The position numbers were made by a program, and so were the translations under genes. A DNA stretch of 62,000 bases from Zygnema cylindricum (taxonomy: Eukaryota; Streptophyta; Zygnematophyceae; Zygnematales; Zygnemataceae): NCBI GenBank assembly GCA_037447655.1, contig JBBHKE010001643.1:1-62000 (forward strand), in the 5' to 3' direction. This document shows, piece by piece, positions 41,135-51,948 of this stretch. Numbering within the stretch: the stretch's first letter is position 1; every line of letters starts with the position of its first letter. Under the pieces are notes generated by a model. The model worked only from the letters and a program-made list of their open reading frames with translations, was not told the DNA's origin and made no database searches.

Positions 41135-44100
41135 TTTCATCAAGGATTCCTATCTTCAATGGCCAAAAGTATGCTTACTGGGCGGCGATGGTTAAATCGT
41201 CGTTTGAAACTGCTGATTTATTGGGGGACTTGGATGGCTCCCTTGATGAAACAGATCCAACTTGGGCGAAGAAGAATTCAATGGCAAGGAACAATCTAAT
41301 CCTTTGTATTTCAGAAAATTTGGTCATGTCTCGACTGAAAATGAAGAAGGCGAGGGAGATTTGGACGTCTTTGAAATCCGCTTTTGAGAAAGCGAATGTT
41401 CAAGAGGAGCTTTTGGTGGCTGGGAAAATTTGGGGATACAAATACACGGGGGGATCTATAGTAGAGTATTGTGACAATTTTCGTGCGCTCATTGATGCTC
41501 ACTCTTCTGCTGGGGGGTCATTTCCTGAGTTTCAACAGGCAGCTTTGCTTATTAGAGGTCTCCCTAGTAGCATGAAGGGTGTGTCTAATCAATTAAAGAG
41601 TCATGATAAAGCTAGCTGGTCATTTCAGTTAGCATATAATCTTATATTAGAGGAAGAAACAAATACTAAACTCCTTGAGGGAGAAGGAAAAGTTGAAGCA
41701 TTTGCAACAGACTTTGACAAAAGAATTCAGTTAAATCAGAATAGGAATCAGTTTAACCAGAATCAGAATCAGTTTAATCAGAGGCAGAATAGGCCATCTA
41801 CTACTACTTGTTTCTATTGTTCTGAGAAGGGTCACGGATACAGGTACTGTCCTAAATTGAAGAAGGCTAATGAGACAGGTTTATACAGGCCAGGTTGGCA
41901 ACAGAGCCAGTATCACAGAGGTTTTTCTGGAAATCCTTCACGTGGAAATGCTCTCTTTTTAGCTTCTGCAACTGATGCAGATGAGTCACTAAGCTTCAAT
42001 GAGCAAGAGGAGGCGGAGTTATTTGTTATGGCTGCTGCCATGGAGGGTCCAAAGGATGCAGGATGGATCATGGACACGGGAGCGTCTGCCCATATGTGTT
42101 GGAACAAGGCGGCTTTTACGAATCTGCAGCAAACATCTCCAAGGAGTATCTACTATGCTTGTGGCATGAGTGTTCAAACCTCAGCTCAGGGTGATGTATC
42201 TTTGATGGTAGATGTGGGGGGGAAGTCGGTAGAGAGAACCCTTCACAATGTTTTGTATGTACCAGACTTTAAGAAAAATCTATTTTCTACATCATTAGTG
42301 GAGAGCAAAGGCTTTGAGGTTGTTCTGAAAGGAGGAAGACAGGTTGTTAGCAAGAAAGGGAAAGTAGTAGTAACAAGGACTAGAGATGCTAGCAAAATGT
42401 ACCGGATGGACATGGCGGAATATAAAGAAAATGATGTTCTCTACTCCAGTGTACAATCTGAAAATGAGTTGTGGCATAAAAGATTAGGACATATGAACTA
42501 TGATAGTCTTAAGAAAATGGTGAATTTGGGAAAAGTCGAGGGAGTTTCTCTTAGTTCTCATCCTATAAAATCATGTGATGGTTGCTCACTTGGCAAGATT
42601 CACAAATTGCCACTTCCACATGAAACGGACAACAGATCGGAGAAAGTTCGACAACTAATACACTCTGATGTTCTCGGTCCCTCACAACTGGCTTCAGCTG
42701 GAGGCGTCCACTATATGGTTACATTCACAGATGACTACTCAAGGTACACTAAATTCTACTTCATGCAACATAAGAGTGAAGTGTTCACTCACTTCAAACA
42801 TTACAAAGCGTGGGCGGAAAAGCTTCATGGAGTTCCAATCTTGGCGTTGAGATCAGACAATGGGGGAGAATACACATCAAAGGAATTCGAAGAATTCCTC
42901 ATTCAAGAAGGTATTAGTCACAATCTTACTGTTCCTTACACACCAGAACAGAATGGTGTTCCTGAAAGATTAAATAGAACAGTGGCAGAGAGTGCTCGGT
43001 CCATGCTTGCAGATAAAGGGCTAGATTTGAAATTCTGGGCTGAAGCACTAAACTGTGCTGTTTATATTAAGAATAGAATTGCTTGTAGATCTGTTAGCAC
43101 CACACCTTATGAGCTTTGGACAGGAAAGAAACCTGATGTTAGCCACTTTAAAATCTTTGGCAGCAAGTGTTTTATTCTAGATACTTCACAGGATAGATGG
43201 AAAATGGAGCCTAAGGGCTTACCGGGAATTTTTATGGGGTATGATGATAACGCAAAAGGATATAGGGTTTTTGTATTTGAGAAACAGAAAGTAATTATTT
43301 CTAAGAATATCCAGATTAAACATGAACAGGATTCGGTTGACCATTTTAAAGTGCCAGATCAACCGGCGAAGGAAAAGCAAGAATATGTCATTTTTCACCA
43401 TACTCAGCGAGTCTACTTTCCACCGGCAAGTGCGACACCTCTTTCTCCAGTTCCTCTGGTGCCTTTACATGATGCATCGCAACAAGATAACCCTCGAGTG
43501 GAAATAACTACTACAGACTTTGTACAGGATCAAGTTACGGTTCAACCAAAACAGAAAAATCAGAGGTTGCCGACGATCTCAGCCTCAGAATTTTCGAGGG
43601 GAAAGAGATCTAGCAGCCGTCTGCAATCAAGCTCTCACTTTGCTTTTTCTGCAGCTACAGAGGAGCCTCTAACGATCCAGGAGGCCTTCTCATCACCTGA
43701 GAGAAATCAGTGGATCGAGGCGGCAAACGATGAAATGAAGTCTATTATGGAGGCACAGACATGGGAGCTGGTGGATCTTCTTTCGGACAGAAAAGCCATC
43801 GGCAGCAAATGGGTATTCAAGGTGAAGCTGAACTCGGACAACAGAATCGAAAGATATAAGGCGAGACTAGTGGCCAAGGGGTATAATCAAAAAGAAGGTA
43901 TTGATTTTGAGGAAACCTTCTCTACTGTTGTCAGATTTCCCACTGTTAGAATTTTGCTAAGTCTAGCTGCTATAGAGAATATGGAAATACAACAAATGGA
44001 TGTTAAAACTGCTTTCTTGCATGGAGAGTTAGAAGAAACCATTTATATGAAACAACCTGAAATGTACGTTGAAAAGGGAAAGGAAGAATTAGTGTGTAAA

Positions 44101-45240
44101 TTGATGAAATCTTTGTATGGGCTAAAACAAGCCCCGCGTCAGTGGAATTTGAAGTTAGATGAGTTTTTGACTGGGCTGGGATTTAAGAGAATTAGCTCAG
44201 ATCATTCTGTATATGTCTTACAAGGGGAGGATGGGATACTTTACATTGCTGTATATGTGGATGACTTATTATTAATAAGTAAGTCAATGGATGAAATAAA
44301 CCGCATTAAAGCGGCTTTAAGGTCTAGGTTTGAGATGAAGGACCTCGGTGAGGCCAAATACATTTTAGGAATACAGGTAGAAAGAGACAGAAACAAGAGG
44401 CTGATTATGTTGACTCAGAAAGAAGCAATAGGTAATATGCTAGAAAGATTTGAAATGAAAGATGTGAAAGGATCCGTAACTCCCATGGAATTCAGGCAGA
44501 AATTAGAAGGAATGGATACAGATTCAGGCATAATTGTCGGTGAGAGTTTAGAGACAGGGGAGGAAGAGTTTATGGCTTCAAAGCCATATAGACAAGTAGT
44601 TGGAAGTCTTATATATTTTATGAATTGTACGAGACCCGACATTGCAGCAGCTGTGGGAGTCTTGAGTAGAAGTCTGCAGAATCCTAAAAGGGCAGACTGG
44701 GAAGCAGCGAAAAGAGTGTTGAGATATCTTGCAGGTACTCGAAATCTCAAGCTTGTTCTCGGAGGAGGAGAGGTGAAAATCCAGACGTGGAGCGATGCTA
44801 GCTATGGGGACATGCCAAGCCGGAAATCTACAACCGGCTTCGTTCTGAAGATTGGAGACGGAACTTGCTGCTGGAGTAGCAAATTACAAAAGGTTACAGC
44901 TCAATCCACAATGGAGTCAGAATATATGGCAGCAGCTTCCGCCCTCAAGGAGCTCCTATGGGTCAAGTCCATTTTACAAGAACTTGGGTATATGCAAATT
45001 GGCCCTCAAGCTATCTGGTGTGACAACCAAGCTGCCATAGCTATTGCCTCTAACCCCAGCCATCACTTTAAGAGCAAACACATGGATGTTAGACTACATT
45101 TTGTTAGAGAAAAAGTACTTGCAAAAGTCGTTAAATTGTGTTATTTACCAGATGAGAAGATGGTGGCTGACATGTTAACAAAAGCCCTTCCTGCTCCTAA
45201 GTTACAATTTTGCAGAGATGCTATTGGACTAAGTGAGTAA
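41128..45240 (+). CDS. Ty1/copia Gag-Pol polyprotein, complete
   Basis: A 1370-codon frame from ATG 41128 to TAA 45238. Gag (about 1-220, with a Gln/Asn-rich spacer), zinc knuckle Cys228-Cys231-His236-Cys241, protease active site Asp316 (MDTGASAHM), Gag-pre-integrase zinc motif (LWHKRLGHMN...CDGCSLGK), integrase triad Asp514, Asp577, Glu613 (62 and 35 residues between), RT with the YVDD box at 1043-1046, and RNase H residues Asp1223, Glu1263, Asp1299 and Asp1348. All catalytic residues are present and there is no stop or frameshift, so the element could be autonomous. Upstream in-frame codons from 41107 (GTG) lie in the LTR and are not used as start here. Confidence 0.96.
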   Translation: MGLSSRIPIFNGQKYAYWAAMVKSSFETADLLGDLDGSLDETDPTWAKKNSMARNNLILCISENLVMSRLKMKKAREIWTSLKSAFEKANVQEELLVAGKIWGYKYTGGSIVEYCDNFRALIDAHSSAGGSFPEFQQAALLIRGLPSSMKGVSNQLKSHDKASWSFQLAYNLILEEETNTKLLEGEGKVEAFATDFDKRIQLNQNRNQFNQNQNQFNQRQNRPSTTTCFYCSEKGHGYRYCPKLKKANETGLYRPGWQQSQYHRGFSGNPSRGNALFLASATDADESLSFNEQEEAELFVMAAAMEGPKDAGWIMDTGASAHMCWNKAAFTNLQQTSPRSIYYACGMSVQTSAQGDVSLMVDVGGKSVERTLHNVLYVPDFKKNLFSTSLVESKGFEVVLKGGRQVVSKKGKVVVTRTRDASKMYRMDMAEYKENDVLYSSVQSENELWHKRLGHMNYDSLKKMVNLGKVEGVSLSSHPIKSCDGCSLGKIHKLPLPHETDNRSEKVRQLIHSDVLGPSQLASAGGVHYMVTFTDDYSRYTKFYFMQHKSEVFTHFKHYKAWAEKLHGVPILALRSDNGGEYTSKEFEEFLIQEGISHNLTVPYTPEQNGVPERLNRTVAESARSMLADKGLDLKFWAEALNCAVYIKNRIACRSVSTTPYELWTGKKPDVSHFKIFGSKCFILDTSQDRWKMEPKGLPGIFMGYDDNAKGYRVFVFEKQKVIISKNIQIKHEQDSVDHFKVPDQPAKEKQEYVIFHHTQRVYFPPASATPLSPVPLVPLHDASQQDNPRVEITTTDFVQDQVTVQPKQKNQRLPTISASEFSRGKRSSSRLQSSSHFAFSAATEEPLTIQEAFSSPERNQWIEAANDEMKSIMEAQTWELVDLLSDRKAIGSKWVFKVKLNSDNRIERYKARLVAKGYNQKEGIDFEETFSTVVRFPTVRILLSLAAIENMEIQQMDVKTAFLHGELEETIYMKQPEMYVEKGKEELVCKLMKSLYGLKQAPRQWNLKLDEFLTGLGFKRISSDHSVYVLQGEDGILYIAVYVDDLLLISKSMDEINRIKAALRSRFEMKDLGEAKYILGIQVERDRNKRLIMLTQKEAIGNMLERFEMKDVKGSVTPMEFRQKLEGMDTDSGIIVGESLETGEEEFMASKPYRQVVGSLIYFMNCTRPDIAAAVGVLSRSLQNPKRADWEAAKRVLRYLAGTRNLKLVLGGGEVKIQTWSDASYGDMPSRKSTTGFVLKIGDGTCCWSSKLQKVTAQSTMESEYMAAASALKELLWVKSILQELGYMQIGPQAIWCDNQAAIAIASNPSHHFKSKHMDVRLHFVREKVLAKVVKLCYLPDEKMVADMLTKALPAPKLQFCRDAIGLSE

Positions 45241-45256
45241 CTGAGTCTAAAGATTT

Positions 45257-45263
45257 AGGGGAG
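45257..45263 (+). promoter_or_regulatory. polypurine tract of copia element
   Basis: AGGGGAG immediately before the TG of the 3' LTR; site of plus-strand DNA priming. Confidence 0.75.
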
Positions 45264-46278
45264 TGTTGTAATTTATAAATCTTTATTCAGTCAATAGGGG
45301 TAAAAATAACTTAGGATATTTTTCTAGTAGTCTACTATAAGACTTACTTTAATTAGTCTTACAGTACCAAGAGGTACAGTAGAGTGTATCGTACTGTATC
45401 GTACTTTTGCAGGGACACGTGTCGGCGAAATAACGTATGCAGGTTTTTTTGGAGTAGCGTCGACAATCATCCATACGCGTCAAAAAGTTGACGATGCGAT
45501 TCACATGATCGGACGAACAGGATCTGCCCCGAGTATTCCGGAAACATATGGTACATCTCGACAGTACCATCGTCGATCGAATTCGTTCCAGCGGACGCGA
45601 TTCACCTGGGACCACAAGCGCGATTCGCGTGGGACCACAAGTGACGAAGCACTCAGGTGCTTCGTACTACATGACCACATTGGGCTGGACTTTAGCAGTC
45701 ACTGCTGACTAAGCATTTGGAACGTTTTGTGTACGGTTAGAACGTTTTGTGTACGGTTCAATTTCTGTAAATATCTGAATAACATTAGTTTGTAGTTTAG
45801 TGTGATAAAAAATAGTGTTCCGTTAATCAAGTTTTAGAAATAGTAATTAGGTTTTTAAAAGTACAGTAACGTACAGGTTTGATGCTTTCTCGTTAGTCAG
45901 GTTAATAACCGTAGTAACGGTTACCCGAATTAGTGTAGATCAGTAGATACACAATGTGAGTATATAACTTAGAACTTAGACAATTTTGTAGTATCCAGTT
46001 TTGGGAATATGATTTTCTAAAGGCAGTTTTTTGGGAAACTTCTAGACATCATATCTTATGGTTTACTAGGTCATTTTGGCTGCAATTTTGGGAATTGTCA
46101 GTTTGCTGTATTGTGTATCACTGTGGCAAATTTGAAGCATATTGGCTTTCTGAGTTATATTTTGTGTCAGATCTAAGTTGGCTGTTGAGTAGGTACTTTG
46201 ATAGTTTCTGATGTTTTTCATGTCTACTTCCACTACTACTGCTGGTTCACCGCCTACAACGGTGGTTGTAGAACAACA
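45264..46278 (+). repeat. 3' LTR of copia element
   Basis: Second LTR, starting TGTTGTAATTT and ending GAACAACA, followed by target duplication GTTTT. Confidence 0.95.
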
Positions 46279-46283
46279 GTTTT

Positions 46284-46839
46284 CGCCCTCTTCGCTGACA
46301 TTCGACTTGACACTCCCTCCACCCCCTCCGGTGTCGTCATTTTGAAGATCGTTCAACCCCCCTCCTCTAACATCCGCTTCCTCCCTACCAGCCGGGGGAC
46401 TAGGCGCTTCCGGTGTTGTTCGCCCCCCTCCTACACCGTCCTCTTCCCCCCTACGAACAGGGAAATTAAGTCCTTCGGGTGTTGCTACCGACCTAGGTAA
46501 CGCACTATCGCGCCGACTTTAAGGATTCTCCGAGCGGTCTCGGGAGACACTATCGACTCCCCTCGCTGGGGTCACGGATGCATCGGGAGGCACGTTATTC
46601 TGGCCTACCGGCGCCTCGAACGCGTCTACAACCCCTGCCTCGGACACCTTTTCCTCTTCTAACATCGGGGCAAGGACTCTCGAATGGTATTCTTCCGCAT
46701 ACCTCGCCGCAGTAAGTTTAACTTGAAGCGCTGTCTGCACGGCCTTGGACATGATTCGGAGCACATCTGTAGGGGTTACGGCGCGGGCAAGCCCCCTTGG
46801 TAATCTACTAAAGAACTCTTTGGGCAAAGCGTCGTCCAT
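46284..46839 (-). pseudogene. 5' part of the split nuclease-like gene
   Basis: Minus-strand frame starting with ATG at 46839 (MDDALPKEFFSRLPRGLARA), helical, then low-complexity Gly/Asp-rich text (DDTGGGGGSVKSNVSEEGEN). A TAA at 46519 interrupts it. It reaches the copia target duplication in frame: EEGEN joins NVSGENDVN on the other side, so the two halves were one coding sequence before insertion. The N-terminal helical part is not recognised. Confidence 0.55.
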
Positions 46840-47480
46840 GGTCGAAGGAAAGAAAAGACCGCGGTCACGTCTAATTTTTCGCCGTCGGGTACCAATTAGG
46901 GGTGTCCGGCTATCAGGGGAAGTGAAGCCTAACGAGTGTGCATAGGTTACTCATGCGTCTCAATTACCTGCGTCAACGACAACAAGCAAAGATTACAAGA
47001 CTCCATCTTCCAAGACTCTCCGACGACAAAATCCTCGCTCTGTTGTGCATTTGCTAAGGGTTTTCTCTCCTTTCATGCAGTTTTCTAAGTATTTGCTAAG
47101 ATGAGAGGCTTTTCTGACTCGCAACTTCACACACTCGTTATTTTCAAATTAACTTCCGATTAATTTTAAAGGCTCCTGAATTTTGGCGTTTCGGCTTCAA
47201 ATGAATGAACGAGGCAAGAAATTGCAAGTCACAAAGCGAAAGACAACAAGGCCGAATGCTTGTTGCCTTTCCAAATTTGTTAGGAGGATCGAACTCCACA
47301 TCCTTTCGTCTTCGTGCAAAGACGATGGGACGGTGCCACACAACAGATAGAAATGTCCTCCGACACTCCGACAAAAGCTGCCGAAACCTTGAACAAACTT
47401 TGTTTGCGTTGGGCTTACGGGCTTATACCTCCCTCTTTTGACAAACGTCTCCATCTAACACCTCAATAGAATCGAGCAAC
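46840..47480. other. upstream flank of the split gene
   Basis: About 640 bp without a supportable gene; presumably the promoter and 5' region of the nuclease-like gene and the border to the rDNA spacer. No clear TATA box was found at a fitting distance. Confidence 0.35.
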
Positions 47481-47541
47481 CCTAATCTCGTTTTCCAGAG
47501 AGATATGACATTAGGGTTTTCTAATCAAGAAAAGGCAACCC

Positions 47542-48654
47542 TAATCTCGTTTTTCTCTGGAAAACGAGATTAGGGTTTCCCGTTCTAACCCTAATCTCGT
47601 TTTTCAGGAAAAACAAGATTACGGGTTATGTTGGGCCAAGCCTTTTGGCAAAGGCCTCCGAAGATGGCCTAGGCGGGAGAAAAACGCCCTTCTCCGCGAT
47701 GTAAGGCCGCAAGAATGCTTCGGGCATAACGCCTTTGCATTGGCCTAAGGCCGGTCTGACTTCCCTCTCACTATTGAGAGCTAACATCCGCAGGTATCAA
47801 AAAGTGCCGATGTGCGTCGCATCGCAAATTTACACGAGCAAAATGAGATAAAACACTTAACCAAATTTCGAACACGTACACACATTTCGGTACTTGGCGG
47901 TTTTTTTTTTTTCTTCCAGTGACTCGGTTTTCACGAATTCAAGTACTTAGCCAAATTTTGAAGTTTTTCGACTTGCCGTACAAGGATTTTCATACTAAGC
48001 CGAATTTCCAAATTCACACTAGTTTTGGTACTTAGCCAAATTTTCAGATTAGGGTTTCCAGATGATGCCGTGGCAACCCTAATCTCGTTTTTCGCGAAAA
48101 ACGAGATTAGGGTTATCCCGGTGATAACCGGCAACCCTAATTTCGTTTTGCGGATAACTTCAAGTAGGGTTAGGTTGGGGCAAAGGCCTCTATGTGCATA
48201 AAAGTTTTGCAAAGGCCCCACAGACGAACTAAGCGTCGTATGGAGGCCTCTTCCACACCAAAAGGTAGGAAAAGTGCTCCCAAAATGCTTGGAGCAAACG
48301 CATTTTTATTCGCCTAAAGCCGGTCATATGGTATCAAAAAGTGCCAAGGTGCGTCGGACCGCAAATTTATACGAGCAAAATGAGACAGAACACTTATCCA
48401 AATTTCGAACACGTGCACATATTTAGGTAGGTGGCCGTTTTTTTTTTTTGACTCCTGTGACTCGTATTTCACGAAATTCCGGTACTTAGACAAATTTCGA
48501 AGCTTTTCGACCTGTCGTACAAGGATTTTCATACTTAGCCTGATTTCCAAATTCACACTGGCTTTGGTACTCAGCCAAATTTTGAGATTAGGGTTTCCAG
48601 ATCATGCCGTGGCAACCCTAATCTCGTTTTTCGCAAAAAACGAGATTAGGGTTG
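47542..48654. repeat. three AACCCTAATCTCG hairpins (telobox-like palindromes)
   Basis: At about 47539-47577, 48075-48114 and 48613-48653 the motif AACCCTAATCTCGTTTTT is followed by its inverted copy, with loops of 0 to 5 bases; the middle one is a perfect 40-bp palindrome. More single copies lie at 47480-47620. AACCCTAA is the plant telobox core. Confidence 0.85.
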
Positions 48655-49620
48655 TCCCGGTGATAAAAAGCAACCCTAATTTCATTTCGCGGATAACTCT
48701 TAATGGGGTTATGTTAGGGCAAAGGCCTCTATGTGCATAAAAGTTTTGCGAAGGCCCCACAGACGAAGTAAGCGTCGTAAGGAGGCCTCTTCCACAACAA
48801 AAGTCAGGAAAAGTGCTCCCAAAGTGCTTGGGGCAAACGCCTTTGCCTTGGCGTAAGCGCGGTCTTACTTGTTCCAAATGACCGGCTTGGGGCAAACACC
48901 CTCCTAGTATTGAGGGATTCCTCCCCCTTCTAGGTAAATAGTTGTAAATGTGCGGCCTAAAAGGCTCCAATGGTGGCCTTGGCGCCGATTTAAAGCTTCC
49001 TCTATGGCATAAAGCCAGAAAAGTGCTCCCAAAATGCTTGGGGCAAACGCCTTTGCCTTGGCGTAACCACGGTCTTACTTGTCCAAAATGACCGGCTTGG
49101 GGCAAACGCATTCCCGGTATTGAGGGACTCCTCCCCCTACTATATCAGAAAGGTCAAATGTGCGTCGGACCGCAAATTGACACCTCAAAAAAAAGATAGA
49201 ACACTTAGCCAAATTTTCGAAGATTTTTCAATACTGAAAAATGTAAAATACTATATCTCGGCCGGTATTTTGTGGAATTTAGCTTGTGATAGCTCGTTCG
49301 AAAGATGAAATAATAAACTACCTATTACGCTATAGTAAGCTAAATTCCTCTAAATACCGGAGGAGATATAGCATTTTAAATTTGCTGCAATACTGCAAAT
49401 TGTAAAATGCTATATCTCGGCCGTTATTTATTGAAATTCAACTTATTTTAACTTGTTGAGTAGGAAATTTTGTCATCTTTCGAACGAGCTAACATACGCT
49501 TAATTCCACCAAATACCGGCCGAGATATAGTATTTTACATTTTTCAGTATTGAAAAATCTTCGAAAATTTGGCCAAGTAGTCTATCTTTTTTTTGAGGTG
49601 TCAATTTGCGATCCGACGCA

Positions 49621-50310
49621 CATTTGCAACTTTTTACCTAGTAGGGGGAGGAGTCCCTCAATACCGGGAGGGCGTTTGCCCCAAGCCGGTCATTTTGGAC
49701 AAGTAAGACCGCGCTTACGCCAAGGCAAAGGCGTTTGCCCCAAGCATTTTGGGAGCACTTTTCTGGCTTTGTGCCATAGAGGAAGCTTTAAATCGGCGCT
49801 AAGGCCACCATTGGAGCCTTTTAGGCCGCACATTTGCAACTTTTTACCTAGTAGGGGGAGGAGTCCCTCAATACTGGGAGGGCGTTTGCCCCAAGCCGGT
49901 CATTTTGGACAAGTAAGACCGCGGTTACGCCAAGGCAAAGGCGTTTGCCCCAAGCATTTGGGGAGCACTTTTCTGGCTTTGAGCCGTAGAGGAAGCTTTA
50001 AATCGGCGCTAAGGCCCCCATTGGAGCTTTTTGGGCCGCACATTTGCACTTTTTTACCTTGTAGGGGGAGGAGTCCCTCAATACCGGGAGGGCGTTTACC
50101 CCAAGCCGGTTATTTTGGACAAGTAAGACTGCGGTTACGCCAAAGCAAAGGCGTTTGCCCCAAGCATTTTGGGCTCACTTTTCCGGGTTTGTGCCATAGA
50201 GGAAGATTTAAATCGACGCTAAGGCCACCTTTAGGGCCTTTTAGGCCGCACGTTTGCATTTTTTTACCTAGTAGGGGGAAATGTCCCTCGTTACTGGAAG
50301 GTCGTAATTT
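49621..50310 (+). repeat. 210-bp tandem repeat, about 3.3 copies
   Basis: Units start with CATTTGCA(A/C)(C/T)TTTTTACC at 49621, 49831, 50041 and 50251, an exact spacing of 210 bp. Each unit holds GGCGTTTGCCCCAAGC twice. Inverted, more degenerate units occur at 48.69-49.15 kb. Confidence 0.9.
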
Positions 50311-50329
50311 GGATAAGTGTTGGAGTCCG

Positions 50330-51025
50330 TGTACGCGCCGTTTGAAACACCTTGAAATTTGGCCAAGTACTAGAATCCGTGTACGCCGAGCCTAAATACC
50401 TGGAATTTTTTGGCTAATTACCAGAATCCGTGTACGCCGAGTTGAAAAAGCTTCCAAAATTTGGCTAAACACCGGAATTCGTGTACGCCGCGCCAAAATA
50501 CTTGGAAATTTAGGCTTAGTACCAGAATCCGTGTACGCCGAGTTCAAAAAGCTTCCAAATTTGGCTAAGGGCCGGAATCCGTGTACGCCGAGTTGAAAAC
50601 TTGGAATATTTGGCTAAGTACCGGAATCCGTGTACGCCGATTTGAAAAAGCTTCCAAATTTTGGCTAAGTACCGGAATCCGTGTACCCCAGGTTGAAAAA
50701 GCTTCCAAATTTTGGCTAAGTACCGGAATCCGTGTACGTCGAGTTGAAAAAGCTTCCAAATTTTGGCGAAGGGCCGGAATCCGTGTACGCCGAGTTGAAA
50801 ACTTGGAAAATTTGGCTAAGTACGGGAATCCATGTACGCCGAGTTGAAAAAAGCTTCTAGATTTTGGCTAAGTACCGGAATCCGTGTACGCCGAGTTGAA
50901 AAAGCTTCCAAATTTTGGCTAAGTACCGGAATCCGTGTACGCCGAGATGGAAAAAAGCTCGAAATTTTGGCTAAGTACCGGATCCCGTGTACGCCGAGTT
51001 GAAAAACTTCGAAATTTTGGCTAAG
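50330..51025 (+). repeat. about 51-bp tandem repeat, roughly 13 copies
   Basis: Unit contains CCGGAATCCGTGTACGCCGA then GTTGAAAAAGCTTCC and AAATTTTGGCTAAGTA; consecutive copies at 50651, 50702 and 50753 are exactly 51 bp apart, others drift. Spacer subrepeats of this kind often act as enhancers or replication-fork barriers; no such activity can be read here. Confidence 0.88.
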
Positions 51026-51948
51026 TGTTCTATCTTTTTTTTGACGTGTCAATTTGCGGTCCAACGCACATTCGACCTTTTTGATAAGGTGTGGGAGGAA
51101 GGGAGAAGGAAAAAAAAAAGTGATGGAAAGCGTTTGCCCCAAGCTTGGAAAGCGTTTGCCCCAAGCGAGGAAAGCGTGTGTCTCAAGGATTGAAGGCGTT
51201 TGCCCCAAGGTCTCTTTCGGGATCTTGGCCCGCTTTCTCCGTTATAAAGTTGCACCCCCCCCCATCACTTTTCCCTTTTCGCGCCCCATGGCGCCGGAGT
51301 AGTTGGCATTGCGCTCCAATTGTCGGCTCTCACTCAAATGTTCACACCACTTTTGGTTGCTCGTAATCAAGCAGGCAGTTTCCCGGCGTGCGCTTTCATC
51401 GACAGGTTTTCAGCCCGTCTTGCTTGCGTCCGCGGGATTTTTCATGACTTGCTATGGGCGACAGAGGACCGTGGGGCTTTCGCCTCGCGCGCCTCCGTCG
51501 TGCATACCGTCTGAACGTTTAGGTTCCTTGCCGGATTTAGGACGCTTTTTGACGGAAGGTTTTGGAGTTTGTGCTCATACTCCGTGTGAACACTTACTTT
51601 TCAGTCATTGCAGTCCCCACTCTTTGCGCGCCGCACCCTTTTGGGCGACCAACGGTGCGCCCGGAGTTCGATTTGACCATGCGTGATCCGGGAACAACAC
51701 CGGCGGGGCCTGCGCCGAATTAATGTCTCGCATGCTCCTCGCTGGTTATCGTTGACCGGTCGCAAGGAGGATTTCCTGAAACAGGCCCCACTTTGTTCCC
51801 TCGCCGATCTTTATAGACATTTCGCGATCGGAACGCAGGTTGCCGTGACTCTTCACGAATGTGCACCTGTCTGTTTTTTCAGCGCTTTTCGTTGCTCGGG
51901 CCCCGCGTTTGAGATTCGTCTCGCTTTGGCCCGTCAACACGAAGGAGC

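Larger units (their letters stand above)
40103..46283 (+). mobile_element. intact Ty1/copia retrotransposon with 5-bp target duplication
   Basis: LTRs at 40108-41123 and 45264-46278, target site duplication GTTTT at 40103-40107 and 46279-46283, a primer binding site at 41124, a purine tract at 45257-45263 and one uninterrupted Gag-Pol frame. The two LTRs differ at roughly 17 of about 1015 positions, so the insertion is recent. It is inserted in sense opposite to the host gene, and removing it with one GTTTT restores the host frame. Confidence 0.97.
48690..51030. repeat. large inverted repeat in the rDNA spacer, centre near 49.37 kb
   Basis: Sequences at 48690-49210 reappear inverted at 49555-50280 (GTAGGGGGAGGAGTCCCTCAA family), and the inner arms (49200-49280 and 49500-49560, ATATCTCGGCCGGTATTT...) are complementary, with further nested copies of the ATATCTCGGCCG segment inside. 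The whole block could extrude as a long hairpin. Confidence 0.75.
47481..51948 (+). other. rDNA intergenic spacer and 5' external transcribed spacer
   Basis: Repetitive sequence directly upstream of the 18S gene: AACCCTAATCTCG hairpins, a large inverted repeat, 210-bp and about 51-bp tandem repeats, then unique sequence (51.05-51.95 kb) that should be the transcribed leader. TTATAAAGTTGCACCCC near 51242 is the only plausible start-site-like motif and is weak. Frames in the 51-bp repeats are open only because 51 is a multiple of three. Confidence 0.75.

Noticed and set aside
49621-51025. CRISPR-like array (regular repeats)
   Set aside because: No unique spacers of constant length, eukaryotic rDNA context, no cas genes.
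49550-51208. Open frames with repeated 17- and 70-residue units in the rDNA spacer
   Set aside because: Periods of 51 and 210 are multiples of three, so any frame without a stop in one unit stays open; the region is spacer upstream of 18S.
51240-51260. Pol I promoter at TTATAAAGTTGC
   Set aside because: Only loosely like the plant TATATA(A/G)GGG start site; kept as a remark in the spacer entry, not as a feature.
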